Part shown: in pieces, positions 1 to 10,598 of the stretch
Position numbering within the stretch: position 1 is the stretch's first letter
Layout of the letters: each line of letters starts with the position of its first letter
From: Ectobius pallidus
Lineage: Eukaryota; Arthropoda; Insecta; Blattodea; Ectobiidae
Direction: 5' to 3'
Length of the DNA stretch: 64,000 nucleotides
Assembly: GCA_964059195.1 (NCBI GenBank)
Contig: CAXKWD010000009.1
Location: forward strand, 146,811,890 to 146,875,889
The notes under the pieces: generated by a model
What the model was told of the DNA's origin: nothing
Database searches by the model: none
What the model saw: the letters and a program-made list of their open reading frames with translations, nothing else
Position numbers and translations under genes: made by a program

Positions 1-238
1 GAAGTCCCTCACAGAGATGCCAATTGCCAATGTAGTCACTATATTGCTAATTTCATCTATCTATTAGACACTAAACTAAACTCCCTGGCTCTACATCCCT
101 AGAGGGACTAGGCCTACTATCCAACATCCTACTTTTCAATCAAGTATCTCCTCAATTTGTATCAGGAGGCTGAGTACACCCCATTCCAGACCTCCCTACT
201 TCAGAAAAAATTGATTAAGTACCAGGGAACGAACCCAA

Positions 239-600
239 CCTAATGTTTACCCACTTACCCATGAGCTAGAAACTTGAAATTTGGCAGCTTTTAGCCTACA
301 ACCGATGGAAAATTCCAAAAAGTCCAAAATTTAATTTTTTTACCCTCCAAAAAGAAACTTCGAAAACTTTTACAGGCTGCATTAATGTTGACCCACTTCC
401 ACATGAGCTAGAAATCTGAAATTTTAGCATGTAACCGACGAGAAAATTCCAGAATGTTCTAAATTTTAAATGTTTACCCCAGAAAAATCTTAAAGTCGTT
501 CTGCAGATTTTTTTTAGGTTTAGTATGGCTAAGTAGTTATTATGGGCTACGGCAGTCTAAATACAATGAATGTATCTTCAATAAAGTGTCAGTTAGAAAA
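239..600 (+). repeat. Helitron-like tandem-repeat fragment
   Basis: Two diverged copies of a roughly 150-bp unit (starting near 241 and 386) share the phrase atgagctagaaa and a following ggaaaattcca. The same unit recurs five times inside the element at 39352-40792, and the sequence after the second copy (about 505-570) also resembles the 3' part of that element. I read this as a fragment of the same family. Bases 1-238 carry nothing I recognise. Confidence 0.55.
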
Positions 601-729
601 AAAAAACTTTTTCTTATAACCACACAGAGAGGTAGAGCCCCACTGGGAGTTTGGAGGTAGAGCCTCGAACGAGCAAAGCAACTATTTATATATTATCAGG
701 TTATGTATTTAATTCCTGTAAAACCACTC

Positions 730-915
730 CCCCATGACTGAGTGGTTAGATTGCTCGTCTTCCACCGCTGGAACCCGGGATCGAATCTTGGTGGATCCAT
801 GTGGAATTTGTGGTGGACGAAATGGGGTCGGGGCAGGTTTTCTCGGGGTACTTCTGTTTCCCCTGCCACATATTCCATCAAAGCTCTATTCATCATACTA
901 TGGCCATTGGTTGCA
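730..915 (+). repeat. tRNA-derived SINE
   Basis: A tRNA-like head with an A-box-like gactgagtggttagattg and a B-box-like gggatcgaatctt, about 35 nt apart, is followed by an unrelated body. The acceptor-stem sequences do not pair, so this is a SINE and not a tRNA gene. Short ORFs across it on both strands are artefacts. The following 916-1984 has no gene; 1690-1900 resembles internal sequence of the hAT-like elements near 20 and 51 kb, and the rest is unassigned. Confidence 0.6.
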
Positions 916-2415
916 ATAAAGGAATTATAATTCCCGTAAAATAGTGCAACACCCTGTTCCTACACCCACGATCCGCCACTGGGTAGAGACTTGGAATTTT
1001 GATAGTACCTTTGTTTCATAATGTAAATGCTCATTAAGAAAGGATTTTGACCCCCTTGTATAAGCTTGATGTAAATAATAAAGATGGCCAATATCCGTAA
1101 CAGCTGGTCGTTTCGTAGATGTCTGAGATTGAATTTTGAGGTTATGCATCCATTCTTAAGATGATTTGTTAGGAAAAATTTGGAGCTGCTTTTGCGGAAT
1201 TATAAACATTGTTCCTTGTTTGCGGGACATATTTCCATAATTTTACCCATGATTAAAGATTTCTGAAAAAATATAATGAAATACTGAAACTAGATTTTCT
1301 CTTGGCAGACGACACACTACTGTTTGTTCACTGCTCTGACAGATGGCGACATTGGCGTTCTGCAGTCCTTCATAGCTGGGGACTAGTAACGTCATGACCA
1401 GCGTGACGTGTCTGATGACATTTCACGTTCAAACCCTGTGTAACCCTTGGCAGTTATGCTGGTTTTATTGGTAATACGGCTTATGCAGAACTTGCATGGT
1501 GAACAACCAAACAACTGTTCAACGCAAATATAAATAGCTTTTATTAGTAAGGCCCCTTAAGATGGTTGAGACCTTCGATTATGGAATCTCTACCAAAACT
1601 TCTTTCTTTGCGAAACCAAATATACAGTTCAAAAAGGCCGTCTCGAGTTGGCAAACCATTTTTCAATGAGATTTTCCAGGATGTTCTCACTCACATTTCC
1701 AATTGAATGAATTTACCCAAATAAAATGCTGCTACATAATTTTTGTATGTTGTTCCATCAAATTGAAATTTCGTAATTAACTCTACTACTTTAGATTGTT
1801 TAATTTCATTTCTGTAGCTAACTGTAGAAAACTGCAATAAATGCTGGAAATGACCTAAAAATAACATAAAAATGACCTTCTGTTGAAAATGACAAAACAT
1901 GCAAAATAATGCCCATACAAATTGCCCTTATTTAATTACCGGTAATTAATTCATGATACACAATTGTATATATTCGAACTAAGATATTTTTTATTAGCTA
2001 TCATAAAGGTCCCAAAGAGCCAGATGGCTCGCATAAAGGGACAGTCATTTACAAGTTTGCAGCAGTTACAAAACATAACAACAATATTCAATACATAAAA
2101 AGCACAATAGGCATGTAAACAATTATTTACAAAAAGGAGGCTACAACAAAGGTCATTTTTGAAAGTTGCAGTAAATTACAAAATACATACATTAATCATT
2201 AGAAAGTAAGAATATAACACAAGTTACAATAAATTATAATGTATAAATACATACATTAATTAGTCCAAAAGTAAGTATCTAACACAAAAACATAGGAGCC
2301 ATCTAATATAAACCCTCTAGAAGCAGAGTTATTTGAACAAGAAAGGAACAATCGGTGTATGAAATAGATATGGTTTAGCCCAAGTAAATTTGATTAGTAT
2401 ATTGGTATATAGGTC

Positions 2416-3390
2416 TTAGTTATAGAAATATTCACCTAGTAGGTGAGCTTTGGCTAGTTTTTTAAATTGTTTTAATTTAATAGCACTTTTAATGTCATGA
2501 GGTAAACTATTATAATGTTTAGTCATGATATAAAGAATTCCTTTTAGACCATATCTGGATGATTCAACATTATTTAATATAAGGTTATTTTGACCTCTCG
2601 TATAATGTTGGTGAACATTATTAAATTGTAGGATGCACAAATTGGTATGGAATAGATTATTAAGCACTTGAAAAGCAAACATGGTGATTGATAGTTTTAA
2701 TGAGACAGACAAAGGTATAATTCCTGAAATCTGAAATATCTGTTTCGTGGGAGTATAGTAGTCAAGGTTATAGATTATCTTTATGGCCCTGTTTTGTAAA
2801 ATTTCAAGTTGCCTTATTAGGCTTTTATTACACGATTGCCACACAACATCCATATATCTAAAATGGGAGTGAATAAGGGCATAATAAACATTTTTTAATA
2901 AAGGTCGAGGTAATCCATTGTCTCTCAATCTAGAAAGAATTCCAATAACTGATATTATTTTATTTTTTATTTTTTCAAGGTGATATTTCCAACTAAGAGT
3001 TGAATCTAGAGTTAGACCTAAAAAAGTGAGATTATCAACCTCTTGAATAATATCGTTTCCTACCATGAGTTGATAATTTTGCTGAGATGTGAAACTTAAT
3101 TTCCTGAAAAATATATACTTAGTTTTGTTTGTATTCAATACTAGTTTATTAAATTTTAACCATTTATTTAGTTGATTAAGATCTGATTGCATTTTATTAA
3201 TAATTTCAACTTCAGTATTTCCAGAATAAAAAATTGACATATCATCAGCAAATAAAGTGATATTACCATGTAGTTTTAAATTTGTAATGTCATTAATAAA
3301 AACTAGAAATAAAATAGGGCCTAAAACAGACCCTTGAGGTACTCCATATTGTTGTTTAAGCACTTTAGATTTTATCCCATTGATGTAAAC
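2416..3390 (-). pseudogene. LINE reverse transcriptase, C-terminal half
   Basis: This is the 3' half of the LINE reverse transcriptase. It shows GVPQGSVLGP near its start and the catalytic FADDMS motif about 30 residues later, followed by the thumb region (TFLGLTLDSTLSW) and the long C-terminal domain seen in Jockey/CR1-type elements. The reading frame is open from 3363 to the stop at 2416 but is separated from its N-terminal half by the 520-bp insertion at 3403-3922. It is not expected to make a working enzyme. Confidence 0.8.
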
Positions 3391-3402
3391 ATATTGATAT
3401 CT

Positions 3403-3922
3403 GTATGAAACTAGGCTTTCACGGCCGGCGAAAACTAGATGTCCATTTACCGGGCTATGTGGCCGTGGTCGTGTTCCGTCTTCTGTTTCTGTATTTCTAT
3501 GGCTTCCCGGTAAAGTCTAGGGAACCATTGGGAGGTAGTGCTAAGTACTTCTGTTTTGTGGAAGCTTATGTCATGTCCGGGAAGCCATAGAAATACAGAA
3601 ACATACAGACAATTTCAATCGCAAAGAAGAAATGACGAGAATTCACAGCAGTTGGGCCCCAGTGATCGCAAGAACCAAATGTAAATCTAGTGTTTTCAAT
3701 TGTACCGGAGAGGGGGAGGTAAGGATAAAACTGAGCGCCGTCCAATCAGCGGCAGGAGGAAAAAGTATAAATATCGGCGGGCAGGGAGACAGCGACCAGT
3801 ACTCAGCAGACCACCAGGCTGAACACAGCTCTGAGGATGCCCGACGCAGATCGAGGCAAAACGTCAGCAACACCGCAAGACGGAACACGACCACGGCCAC
3901 ATAGCCCGGTAAATGGACATCT
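3403..3922 (+). mobile_element. Penelope-type insertion with 12-bp target duplication
   Basis: This 520-bp insert lies in the LINE between two copies of the 12-mer atattgatatct (3391-3402 and 3923-3934). Inverted arms of about 47 bp sit near its ends (about 3433-3480 and 3874-3920). The middle carries a remnant resembling the end of a Penelope ORF (about 3575-3660), a TATA-like stretch (aagtataaatatcggc) and a hammerhead-like core at 3831-3865. The same arrangement recurs near 6 kb and 55.6-56.8 kb. Penelope-like elements are known for long-terminal-repeat-like ends, inverted partial copies and hammerhead motifs, so I assign it there. Confidence 0.7.
3831..3865 (+). ncRNA. Degenerate hammerhead-like core
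   Basis: CTGAGGA is followed by a possible stem (TGCC/GGCA) and then AAAACGTC. The essential GAAA reads AAAA here, so catalytic activity is unlikely. It is homologous to the better-preserved core at 56770-56804. Confidence 0.4.
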
Positions 3923-3934
3923 ATATTGATATCT

Positions 3935-5210
3935 ATTTCTAAGGTAACTCTTGAACCAATTAAGTGGAATTCCTCTAATTCCTAAACTATACAACTTATT
4001 AAGAAGTAAATCCTTATCAACCATATCGAAGGCCTTTTTTAAGTCAATAAATAGCCCAGCTGCAATCAAATTATTATCTAATGTTTTCTGTATTGGGATA
4101 ATTACATCAACAACAGCATTTACGGTGCTAGATTTTTTTAAGAAGCCATATTGAGCGGAGTTAAGTAATCTGTTTTGTGGGTTATTTAAGAAGGATAATA
4201 GCCTATTTTTCATAACTTTTTCTATTATTTTAGATAATGTGGGAAGAATACTAATGGGTCTATAATTATTAGGATAGATTTTTTCTCCACCCTTATATAT
4301 TGGAATGATTTTGGCCGTTTTACAGATATCAGGCATTATTCCCTCACTAAAGGATAAGTTTATTAAATTGACCAGGTGAGGAATTAGGTGACTTGCACAT
4401 TGCTTGATAGTGAGGCTATTTATATTATTCTCAGTCACACTGAATTTATTCTTAAGTGTTTTGACTATATTATTGACTTCATCTATATTTGTGGGTAATA
4501 GGAATATAGATTTATCATAAAATTTAATAGTATTAATCTCTTCTGTAGTGATCAGTGTAGTAGGTCTTAATGATATTGGGATATTTACATAAAAGTTATT
4601 TAATAAATTACAGACTTCATTATTGTCAGTATATATTTTATTATCAAATTTCAATTTAGTAATCTGGTTATTTGCAATTTTATTTCTATTTAGTAGATTA
4701 TTAGCAATATTCCACATTTTTCTTTGATCACTAATGTCTTTAGACAATCTAATATAATATTGTTTTTTTAGCTGTTTCTTTAACTTAACTACCTGTCTAG
4801 CAAGATTTTTGTAGTCATTTAGAATGTTTATAGAGGCATTGATTTTCTTTGTTTTGGTAAATAGCGTATCCCTTCTTTTTATTAAGACCAAGAGATCATC
4901 ATTTACCCAGGGTTTTCGTGGTTGTTGAACTCTTTTTATTCGCCTTTTTTTTGGAACAAATATTTTCACCTGTATTTATATAAGTGGCAAGATTTTCTGT
5001 TAGATTATTCACATCATCACTGTAAGATTCAAATGGTGAGGCTGTGAAATAAGAATTTAGTTTGATGTAATCAACTTTAGTCCTGCAAAAGTTGTTAAAG
5101 GTATTTAGAGATGGTGCATCAGTATTCGGTTTTACATATAGTAGTAGTATATTATGATCACTTATATCAGAGCAGATATATATCTTTCGATCTTCATATA
5201 AGAAAGACAT
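3935..5210 (-). pseudogene. LINE endonuclease end plus reverse transcriptase N-terminal half
   Basis: The upstream piece (about 4930-5210) contains SDISDHNILL, the C-terminal SDH signature of an apurinic-like endonuclease. A frameshift around 4930 leads into the reverse transcriptase (about 4969-3935). That part has PWVNDDLL, YKGGEKIYPNNYRPIS, QYGFLKKSST and the first catalytic aspartate in FIDLKKAFD. The frame ends where the Penelope-type insertion begins. The paralogue at 62-64 kb keeps the same motif order without the break. Confidence 0.8.
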
Positions 5211-5215
5211 AAAAT

Positions 5216-5584
5216 CATCAAATAGCTTGCCCTAGAGTACGTTAGACTCATTACAGCCCTGTAACACATTAGCACATTTCTGTCAGTCTTGTGCTAGTGC
5301 TAAAAGTACTAAAAAATCAATATCACATACTAAAACACAGTCTGATTTAATAAATTGATTTAAGGAGATACATACACCAAGGCTAAAGGAGAGATTCTAT
5401 TTTTTGAGTTGGTGTGTTTGCTGATAATATATGTGAATGAGATGTGAATGAGATGTAGGTAGTCCAGTGATGTGGTGAAATTAATTGGAGGGATGGCTGT
5501 CCCCATGACTCAATACTATGAAACCAGTTGGATATCATTGTCTCTGCCACCACTCTCTTCCAGAGTTCCTCCGAACAACTACCT
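5216..5584. other. No gene seen; dispersed repeat
   Basis: About 370 bp separate the LINE from the next element. The stretch around 5345-5430 (aataaattgatttaagg) matches 42165-42230, so at least part is a dispersed repeat. No ORF or RNA gene was recognised. Confidence 0.4.
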
Positions 5585-5783
5585 GATTAGCGCATGGGCG
5601 TACAGTGGGGGATAAGATAAGATAAGATAAGATAAGATTTATTCACCATAAAATTTCAATACAGAAATTATGGGCTTCGTCAGTAAACTAATCCTAGGCT
5701 TGTAAGATTTGAGGCTTTCCTGGCGAATCTTATGTAGAAAATCTTCTCGGGTTTGCAGCCAGGTGAGAAGTTTGTTGTGGTCC

Positions 5784-5818
5784 AACGTTTCCGAGGCTGA
5801 CGCTGCCTCCATCCTCAG
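5784..5818 (-). ncRNA. Hammerhead-like core, left arm
   Basis: On the minus strand CTGAGGA is followed by a five-base stem (GAGGC/GCCTC), then GAAA and a GUU cleavage-type triplet. This matches the CUGANGA-stem-GAAA-NUH pattern. Stem III is at most one base pair, as in dimeric-type hammerheads. Confidence 0.5.
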
Positions 5819-6227
5819 GGAATCTGAAGTGTCGAGTTTTGACATGTAGGGGAAATATATACCAACCCGAGTTGGGCGGAGTCGACCAATCAGGGAGCAG
5901 CTGTTCTGTTTTCGGTCCTTTTCCGGGCCAAAATGTTCCTTTTACCTTTCAGGTCCTGAATGCATTTGTTCCAGGCCTGGTTGATGGTGAAACCTTCATC
6001 CCTGTTGAAGTTTGTGAAGTTTGTGAAGACACAAACTTCAACAGGGATGAAGGTTTCACCATCAACCAGGCCTGGAACAAATGCATTCAGGACCTGAAAG
6101 GTAAAAGGAACATTTTGGCCCGGAAAAGGACCGAAAACAGAACAGCTGCTCCCTGATTGGTCGACTCCGCCCAACTCGGGTTGGTATATATTTCCCCTAC
6201 ATGTCAAAACTCGACACTTCAGATTCC

Positions 6228-6262
6228 CTGAGGATGGAGGCAGCGTCAGCCTCGGAAACGTT
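6228..6262 (+). ncRNA. Hammerhead-like core, right arm
   Basis: This is the mirror copy of 5784-5818. CTGAGGA is at 6228-6234, the stem GAGGC/GCCTC follows, GAAA is at 6255-6258 and GUU at 6260-6262. Activity is untested. Confidence 0.5.
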
Positions 6263-6488
6263 GGACCACAACAAACTTCTCACCTGGCTGCAAACCCGAG
6301 AAGATTTTCTACATAATCCTAGGCTTATTGGCTAGCAATTCTTACAACAATTAGTAACACAAGAATGAAGAAATTTAAGGTGGATTCCATTACAGTGTAG
6401 AGTTCTTATGTAAAAGTTACATGTCAATTAAGTTATAACTAAATAATAATATTATAATTAACATATATAATTAAGGATATAAACATAT

Positions 6489-6914
6489 TTAATTTACGAG
6501 TTCCAGGTTCAAGAATTCATCAACGGTGTATGGCATATGATGTAGGAGCATTTTTCTGACTGACTTTCTGAATAGGCTTGACTGATAAGCTTTTATGTGG
6601 TCAGGAATTTTGTTATATAGAATTATGCCCCTATGGAAAATACTTTTAAGGCTACTTGCAAATCTATGGGTAGATAAGTGGACGTGCTTAGATGTTCTTG
6701 TATGATATGAGTGGTAGTCAGAATTTAATTTGAAGCTTCTTATGTTTTTGTGAATGAAAGAGACCGTTTCTAAAATATAAACACATGGGAGTGGAATAAT
6801 TTGTAATTCTTTAAAGATAATTTTGCTCTCAAATCTCAGGGGTACTTGTTTCATAATTTTTATAGCTTTCTTCTGTAGTCTAAACAATTCCAGAGATCTG
6901 CTAGACATACCCAA
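6489..6914 (-). pseudogene. LINE reverse transcriptase C-terminal domain
   Basis: The 141-codon reading frame covers the last part of a LINE reverse transcriptase, from LFRLQKKAIKIM through GIILYNKIPDHIKA to the stop. The catalytic core is missing because the copy is 5' truncated. The plus-strand fragment at 8575-8796 encodes a similar C-terminal tail. Confidence 0.7.
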
Positions 6915-7766
6915 TATAGCAATACCATACTGAATTTGGGAGTGAATGTGGGGAGGGTTGAGGGGGTTGAAACCCCTCCCGAAATATCTGCTATTTTTAG
7001 GATTAAAACATCATGTTCAATAATTTAAAAAAAGCATTGGTTTGGTTATTTTACTATATATACTTTCTTACATTACACAGCAGTATTTAAAAAGTCTTGT
7101 AATTTTCAATTTCTCTCGTAATTTATTTAATAATAATGTACATACTTAATCTCAATGAGCAAATGATCTGAAGTAACTTCTTCTGCACAGTAAAGCATAG
7201 GCCTATTCTTATTAAATAATACAAAATTTCCTTCGGAATTTCTCAAAAATGATTCGATAACCTGGATATTTATGTGGTGTGATCGGTTGGATCTCAGGAG
7301 TCCAGTGAATATCAGCTTTCAATACATAAAACCAAATTTTCTGGAATGGACTTAGCTCCAGAAACCAGAATGATTAGCTAAACAAAATTACAGTCTGCAA
7401 TCAAATTGCCGATACAGAAACAACAGAATATAGATACAATGATTCATAGTGCTCCACATAAAGAAATCATGTGGATTATATCCCATAGTGTGTATTACAT
7501 CCTATGGTGGACTACTATGATAATTTCTCAAAAGAAAGATTTTATTTATAAACTATTTAAAACAAGAAATGGACAGATACCTAAAGAAAACCGTTTGAAA
7601 TACTGCGTAACTAATACCATATAGTGTACTATTATGATCACAATACAGCTGTTTAGTTACTAAAAATAGTGTATTAAGTTACAATGTGCACAAGGACATG
7701 AAGCTGAGACAACATTATATTCAACCCCCTCCAAACAGATTTTCACCGTACGCCCATGGATTAGCG

Positions 7767-8315
7767 GCATGGGCAAATATTCTTGATTTCCATTATGTTA
7801 ATTTTATATGAATTTTTTTAGCTTTATCTCTGAGAATTAAAAAAAAAATACTACAAAGTTGACAAGATATGAAACAACATTGTCTTTTTACTGCACTATC
7901 ACAATTTCACGAATCTGTAAGTTTATAAATAATTTTCTCAAAACTGTTCACATCGTAACTGCTACATTTAAAAGATAATCCCATTTTTTGTTTATCTTTA
8001 ACAGAAATAAACTTTAAATATGATAGAAATTTAAAAATAAAAAAATCTTAATTTACACATTTAAACTATTTTTCTACATTTTATTTAATAAATAGTTTCA
8101 TTAAGAGAAAAAAGTAATTTGTAAAACTTGTACATTTAAAACCTCTTCATATTCGGCTTGGTGATGTGGAGGAATGCAATTTAAATATTTATCATTGTAG
8201 AAGGTGTACGAGACCCAAGAGATTCGTTCTCTATCAGCTCTACTCTAAAAATGTAGTACTGGTGGTTGATGCAAGTTATGTTGTGTTCTGAAGAAAATTC
8301 TGTCAAAATAGTGAG
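7767..8315. other. No gene seen; 3' flank of OR gene C
   Basis: AT-rich sequence without a convincing ORF. From about 8150 it aligns with the 3' flank of gene A (45100-45214), so the last few hundred bases are probably paralogous downstream DNA of the receptor gene. Confidence 0.4.
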
Positions 8316-8387
8316 TTATTTTTGTTCAGGGGATGATTCCACCATGCTGATTAAGAACATCAGATAGGAGTACGAGTTGTTCAGAAC
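8316..8387 (-). CDS. Odorant receptor gene C, terminal exon 7
   Basis: This 72-bp exon on the minus strand follows a TTTTAG acceptor and encodes 23 residues plus TAA, including the OR C-terminal signature VLNNSYSYLMFL. It matches the last exon of gene A (45215-45286) with only a few changes. Homology to gene A extends into the preceding intron up to about 8570. Exons 3-6 that should lie upstream were not found, so this exon probably belongs to a pseudogene. Confidence 0.8.
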   Translation of the reverse strand, partial: VLNNSYSYLMFLISMVESSPEQK

Positions 8388-8572
8388 CTAAAACAAAAGA
8401 CAATTCAGCTTTACCTGGAAGAGTTTAAATAAACTTTGATTTTCATGTCGAAAGATTAACAACTCTCCAATTCTTATTTCTTTTCTTGCCATTCGTCTAT
8501 AGAATCCGATTGTCAAGAAATATAATTATTTGTGGCTCTCAGGGCCCTGCACTGCACTTTTATCTGCCATCT

Positions 8573-9105
8573 TTGATGACATGCGAGGAATTAATGATTT
8601 TCACCTCACATCCCACCGAACCTCCAGAAGTTTAAAATTCATCAATCACACGGGTCTAATTCTGTACAATAAACTTCCCCACTCTTTTAAGCACACCAGT
8701 CCAAAACTTTTCAAAACCAAAGTGAGAAATCTTCTTATGGAGCATGTTTTCTATAGTACTCAAGATTTCATCTCCGCCAATTTACTGACTCTATAAATTT
8801 ATTTATACTGGATAATAATTTATGGAGTAATTGGAGCTACGTGATTTCTCTTGATCTCTCCTCTTTCTCTTTTCCTCTCCATTTCTATAAGTCAAAATTG
8901 AATCACAAGTAAAATTCTAAATGTCCGTGTCTTATTGTACTCTGTATTATTTTGTTCTAATGTCTGCATTTTATATGAGTGTGTACTGTATGTATAGGTA
9001 TGTTTTGTTTAATATTTTTTTTAGTTCTTAAGTATGACGAAGCCTTTGGATTCTTGTAATCCCTAATGGTGAATAAATATTATTATTATTATTATTATTA
9101 TTTAA
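8573..9105 (+). mobile_element. LINE 3' end with (TTA)n tail
   Basis: The C-terminal tail of a LINE protein (about 8575-8796, including GLILYNKLPHSFKH) is followed by a 3' UTR and a gaataaatattattatt tail. It is inserted in intron 6 of OR gene C. No catalytic motif remains. Confidence 0.65.
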
Positions 9106-9240
9106 AGACAAAAGTTGTATGTGATCTTATCATGAGAGTAAAAGCGATTCAAGCAACATAAAGTGTTTAATCCCAGTAACACACAGATATATGACATTAT
9201 ATTTGTCATGTGAATATACAGTCTGTGATTTTAATTTAGA

Positions 9241-10008
9241 CAGTCAACCCTCGATATAATGCCCCTCTTTACAGTGCCACCCTCGCATTGTGCCAATAAA
9301 TGCAAATGAACGGATCTTCTTCCACATAAAATACATAAGAAACCTCTTTACTGTGCCAATTTATTCAGTGCCAGTAAATATAAGACAAGAGTTTTACAAA
9401 ATATAACTTGCAGTGATTTATTTTCAGTCACAGAATTCTTTTAAAACTGGCATGAATGTTAGGAAGACTATTTAAGAAACATACATTATTGTATTTCCAA
9501 GAAGTGAGTGTTCCCCTGCCACTAATTGTAAATGTAGTACGGTGGAATGAGGAAGCGATGTTAAGAAGTCAGACAGACAGCCTTTGTGAGGGTGGAGCAA
9601 GTAGAAAGAGCCCTTCATACAATGAGACATTCCAAAATTTCACTTCTTTCAGTCCATTCAGCCGTTAAACACTACATTACACTTACAGTTATTAAAGGTA
9701 CTGTACTGTAATCATAATCGCTTACACGAACCCACATGATTTCAATCCCTTTGTGTGCTGTAGCAATGGACATCTACTGTAATAAATTGAGTTACTGTAC
9801 AGTACAGTGTATTTTATTTTGTGCTAAAGAACTCTATTTGCCCTTTATTTAATTTTTCTTTCATAATACAGTACAGTAAATTAATACAACACTGTAAGTT
9901 ATTATATCATTTTTATTTTAAAAATTAAATTTCATTTTAGTGCCACCCTCACTTTGTGCCACTAAATTTTAGAGAATGGATGATGGCACTATATCGAGGA
10001 ATGACTGT
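9241..10008. mobile_element. Tigger/pogo-like terminal-inverted-repeat element
   Basis: Terminal inverted repeats of about 23 bp (left cagtcaaccctcgatata; right end complementary with two mismatches) bound about 770 bp. The CAGTCA start and CTCGATATA run resemble Tigger/pogo ends, and TA follows the right end. No transposase was recognised, so it is probably non-autonomous. Confidence 0.55.
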
Positions 10009-10027
10009 AGTAACATTTATACACATG

Positions 10028-10110
10028 TCTGCAGTGGTTGCTCGTAGCTAAAATTAGTGAGGTAGCTGCTCCAGAAAAATTTAGCCTTTGTTTTAAAATT
10101 GTGTAAAAGG
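10028..10110 (-). repeat. Terminal fragment of hAT-like family
   Basis: Resembles, in reverse orientation, the right end of the hAT-like element at 22254-25667 (shared gctaaaattagtg and aaaggaaac). Only the end is present. The AT-rich 10111-10379 has nothing recognisable. Confidence 0.5.
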
Positions 10111-10598
10111 AAACATACATATGTAATAAAAAGAAAATGTATTCAGATACTTGATAAAACCCTAAAAGAACAAGATCAAAAATGTTTACTTATTTTAATC
10201 AAAATTGTTACAGTTCAAGCTTGATCTATTCATTTAAAAATAATATAATTTTCTCCTTGATCTGTCATGGTTAAAGTTTTCTGTTAAATAAAAGAACCAA
10301 AAATATGAATAAAATAGAATAATTGGAAGCAAGATAATAATCTAATTCTACACTTTATCATATTCAAGAATATGGTACATTGGTTTTAAGCACAACACAC
10401 GCGGAGAAAAAAAAACTACCTTCCACCAATACGCCGCGGTCGGCACTGTGGAAGCGACAGTGCTCTCTCTCCCTCGCAGCCGCGGCGTGCACCTTCCTAT
10501 GTAGGCATGCGCACAACAGTCAAACACCACACTGCTGGAACTGTGAAGCGCACAGTTCCATACAAAGATTTTCTTTTCTCTTTTTAATAAACTGGGGG

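Larger units (their letters stand above)
1985..5215 (-). mobile_element. Jockey/CR1-group LINE, 5' truncated and split
   Basis: A non-LTR retrotransposon reads on the minus strand: the end of an endonuclease (4899-5210), a reverse transcriptase (3935-4969, continuing 2416-3390) and a 3' UTR ending in an AATAAAAAA-type tail near 1985. It is 5' truncated at about 5215, frameshifted around 4930, and interrupted by a separate insertion at 3403-3922. The plus-strand LINE at the right edge of the window belongs to the same family. Confidence 0.8.
5702..6314. mobile_element. Palindromic Penelope-type insertion
   Basis: The 613-bp insert has a perfect 12-bp target duplication, aatcctaggctt, at 5690-5701 and 6315-6326. 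Its core is an inverted repeat with arms at 5732-6016 and 6030-6314, 285 bp each, which looked identical wherever I compared them, around a 13-nt spacer. Each arm, read outward from the centre, has the end of a Penelope-like ORF (near GFTINQAWNKCIQDL), a TATA-like stretch, and a hammerhead-like core. Two copies in opposite orientation are thus joined head to head. Arm identity suggests a recent insertion. Confidence 0.8.
5618..6945 (-). mobile_element. 5'-truncated LINE with GATAA-repeat tail
   Basis: This is the C-terminal end of a LINE on the minus strand, with a 3' UTR finishing in a run of (ttatc)n on that strand, seen on the plus strand as gataagataagataag. It is inserted within the hAT-like element and is itself interrupted by the palindrome at 5702-6314. 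A second copy lies at 47785-49345. Confidence 0.75.
5593..7758. mobile_element. hAT-like element with 8-bp target duplication
   Basis: The ends are short inverted repeats (catgggcgtac at the left, its complement at the right) directly flanked by a perfect 8-bp duplication, GATTAGCG, at 5585-5592 and 7759-7766. An 8-bp duplication is the hAT hallmark. No transposase is recognisable inside; most of the left half is a nested LINE. Bases 6946-7740 (the element's own DNA) hold no clear gene. Confidence 0.7.

Noticed and set aside
3632..3904. Overlapping ORFs on both strands in the Penelope-type insertion
   Set aside because: They cover the inverted arms and promoter-like sequence and show no protein family pattern.
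5839..6207. Two 105-codon ORFs of the same sequence on opposite strands
   Set aside because: They are mirror images produced by the palindrome; only their last part is a Penelope ORF relic.
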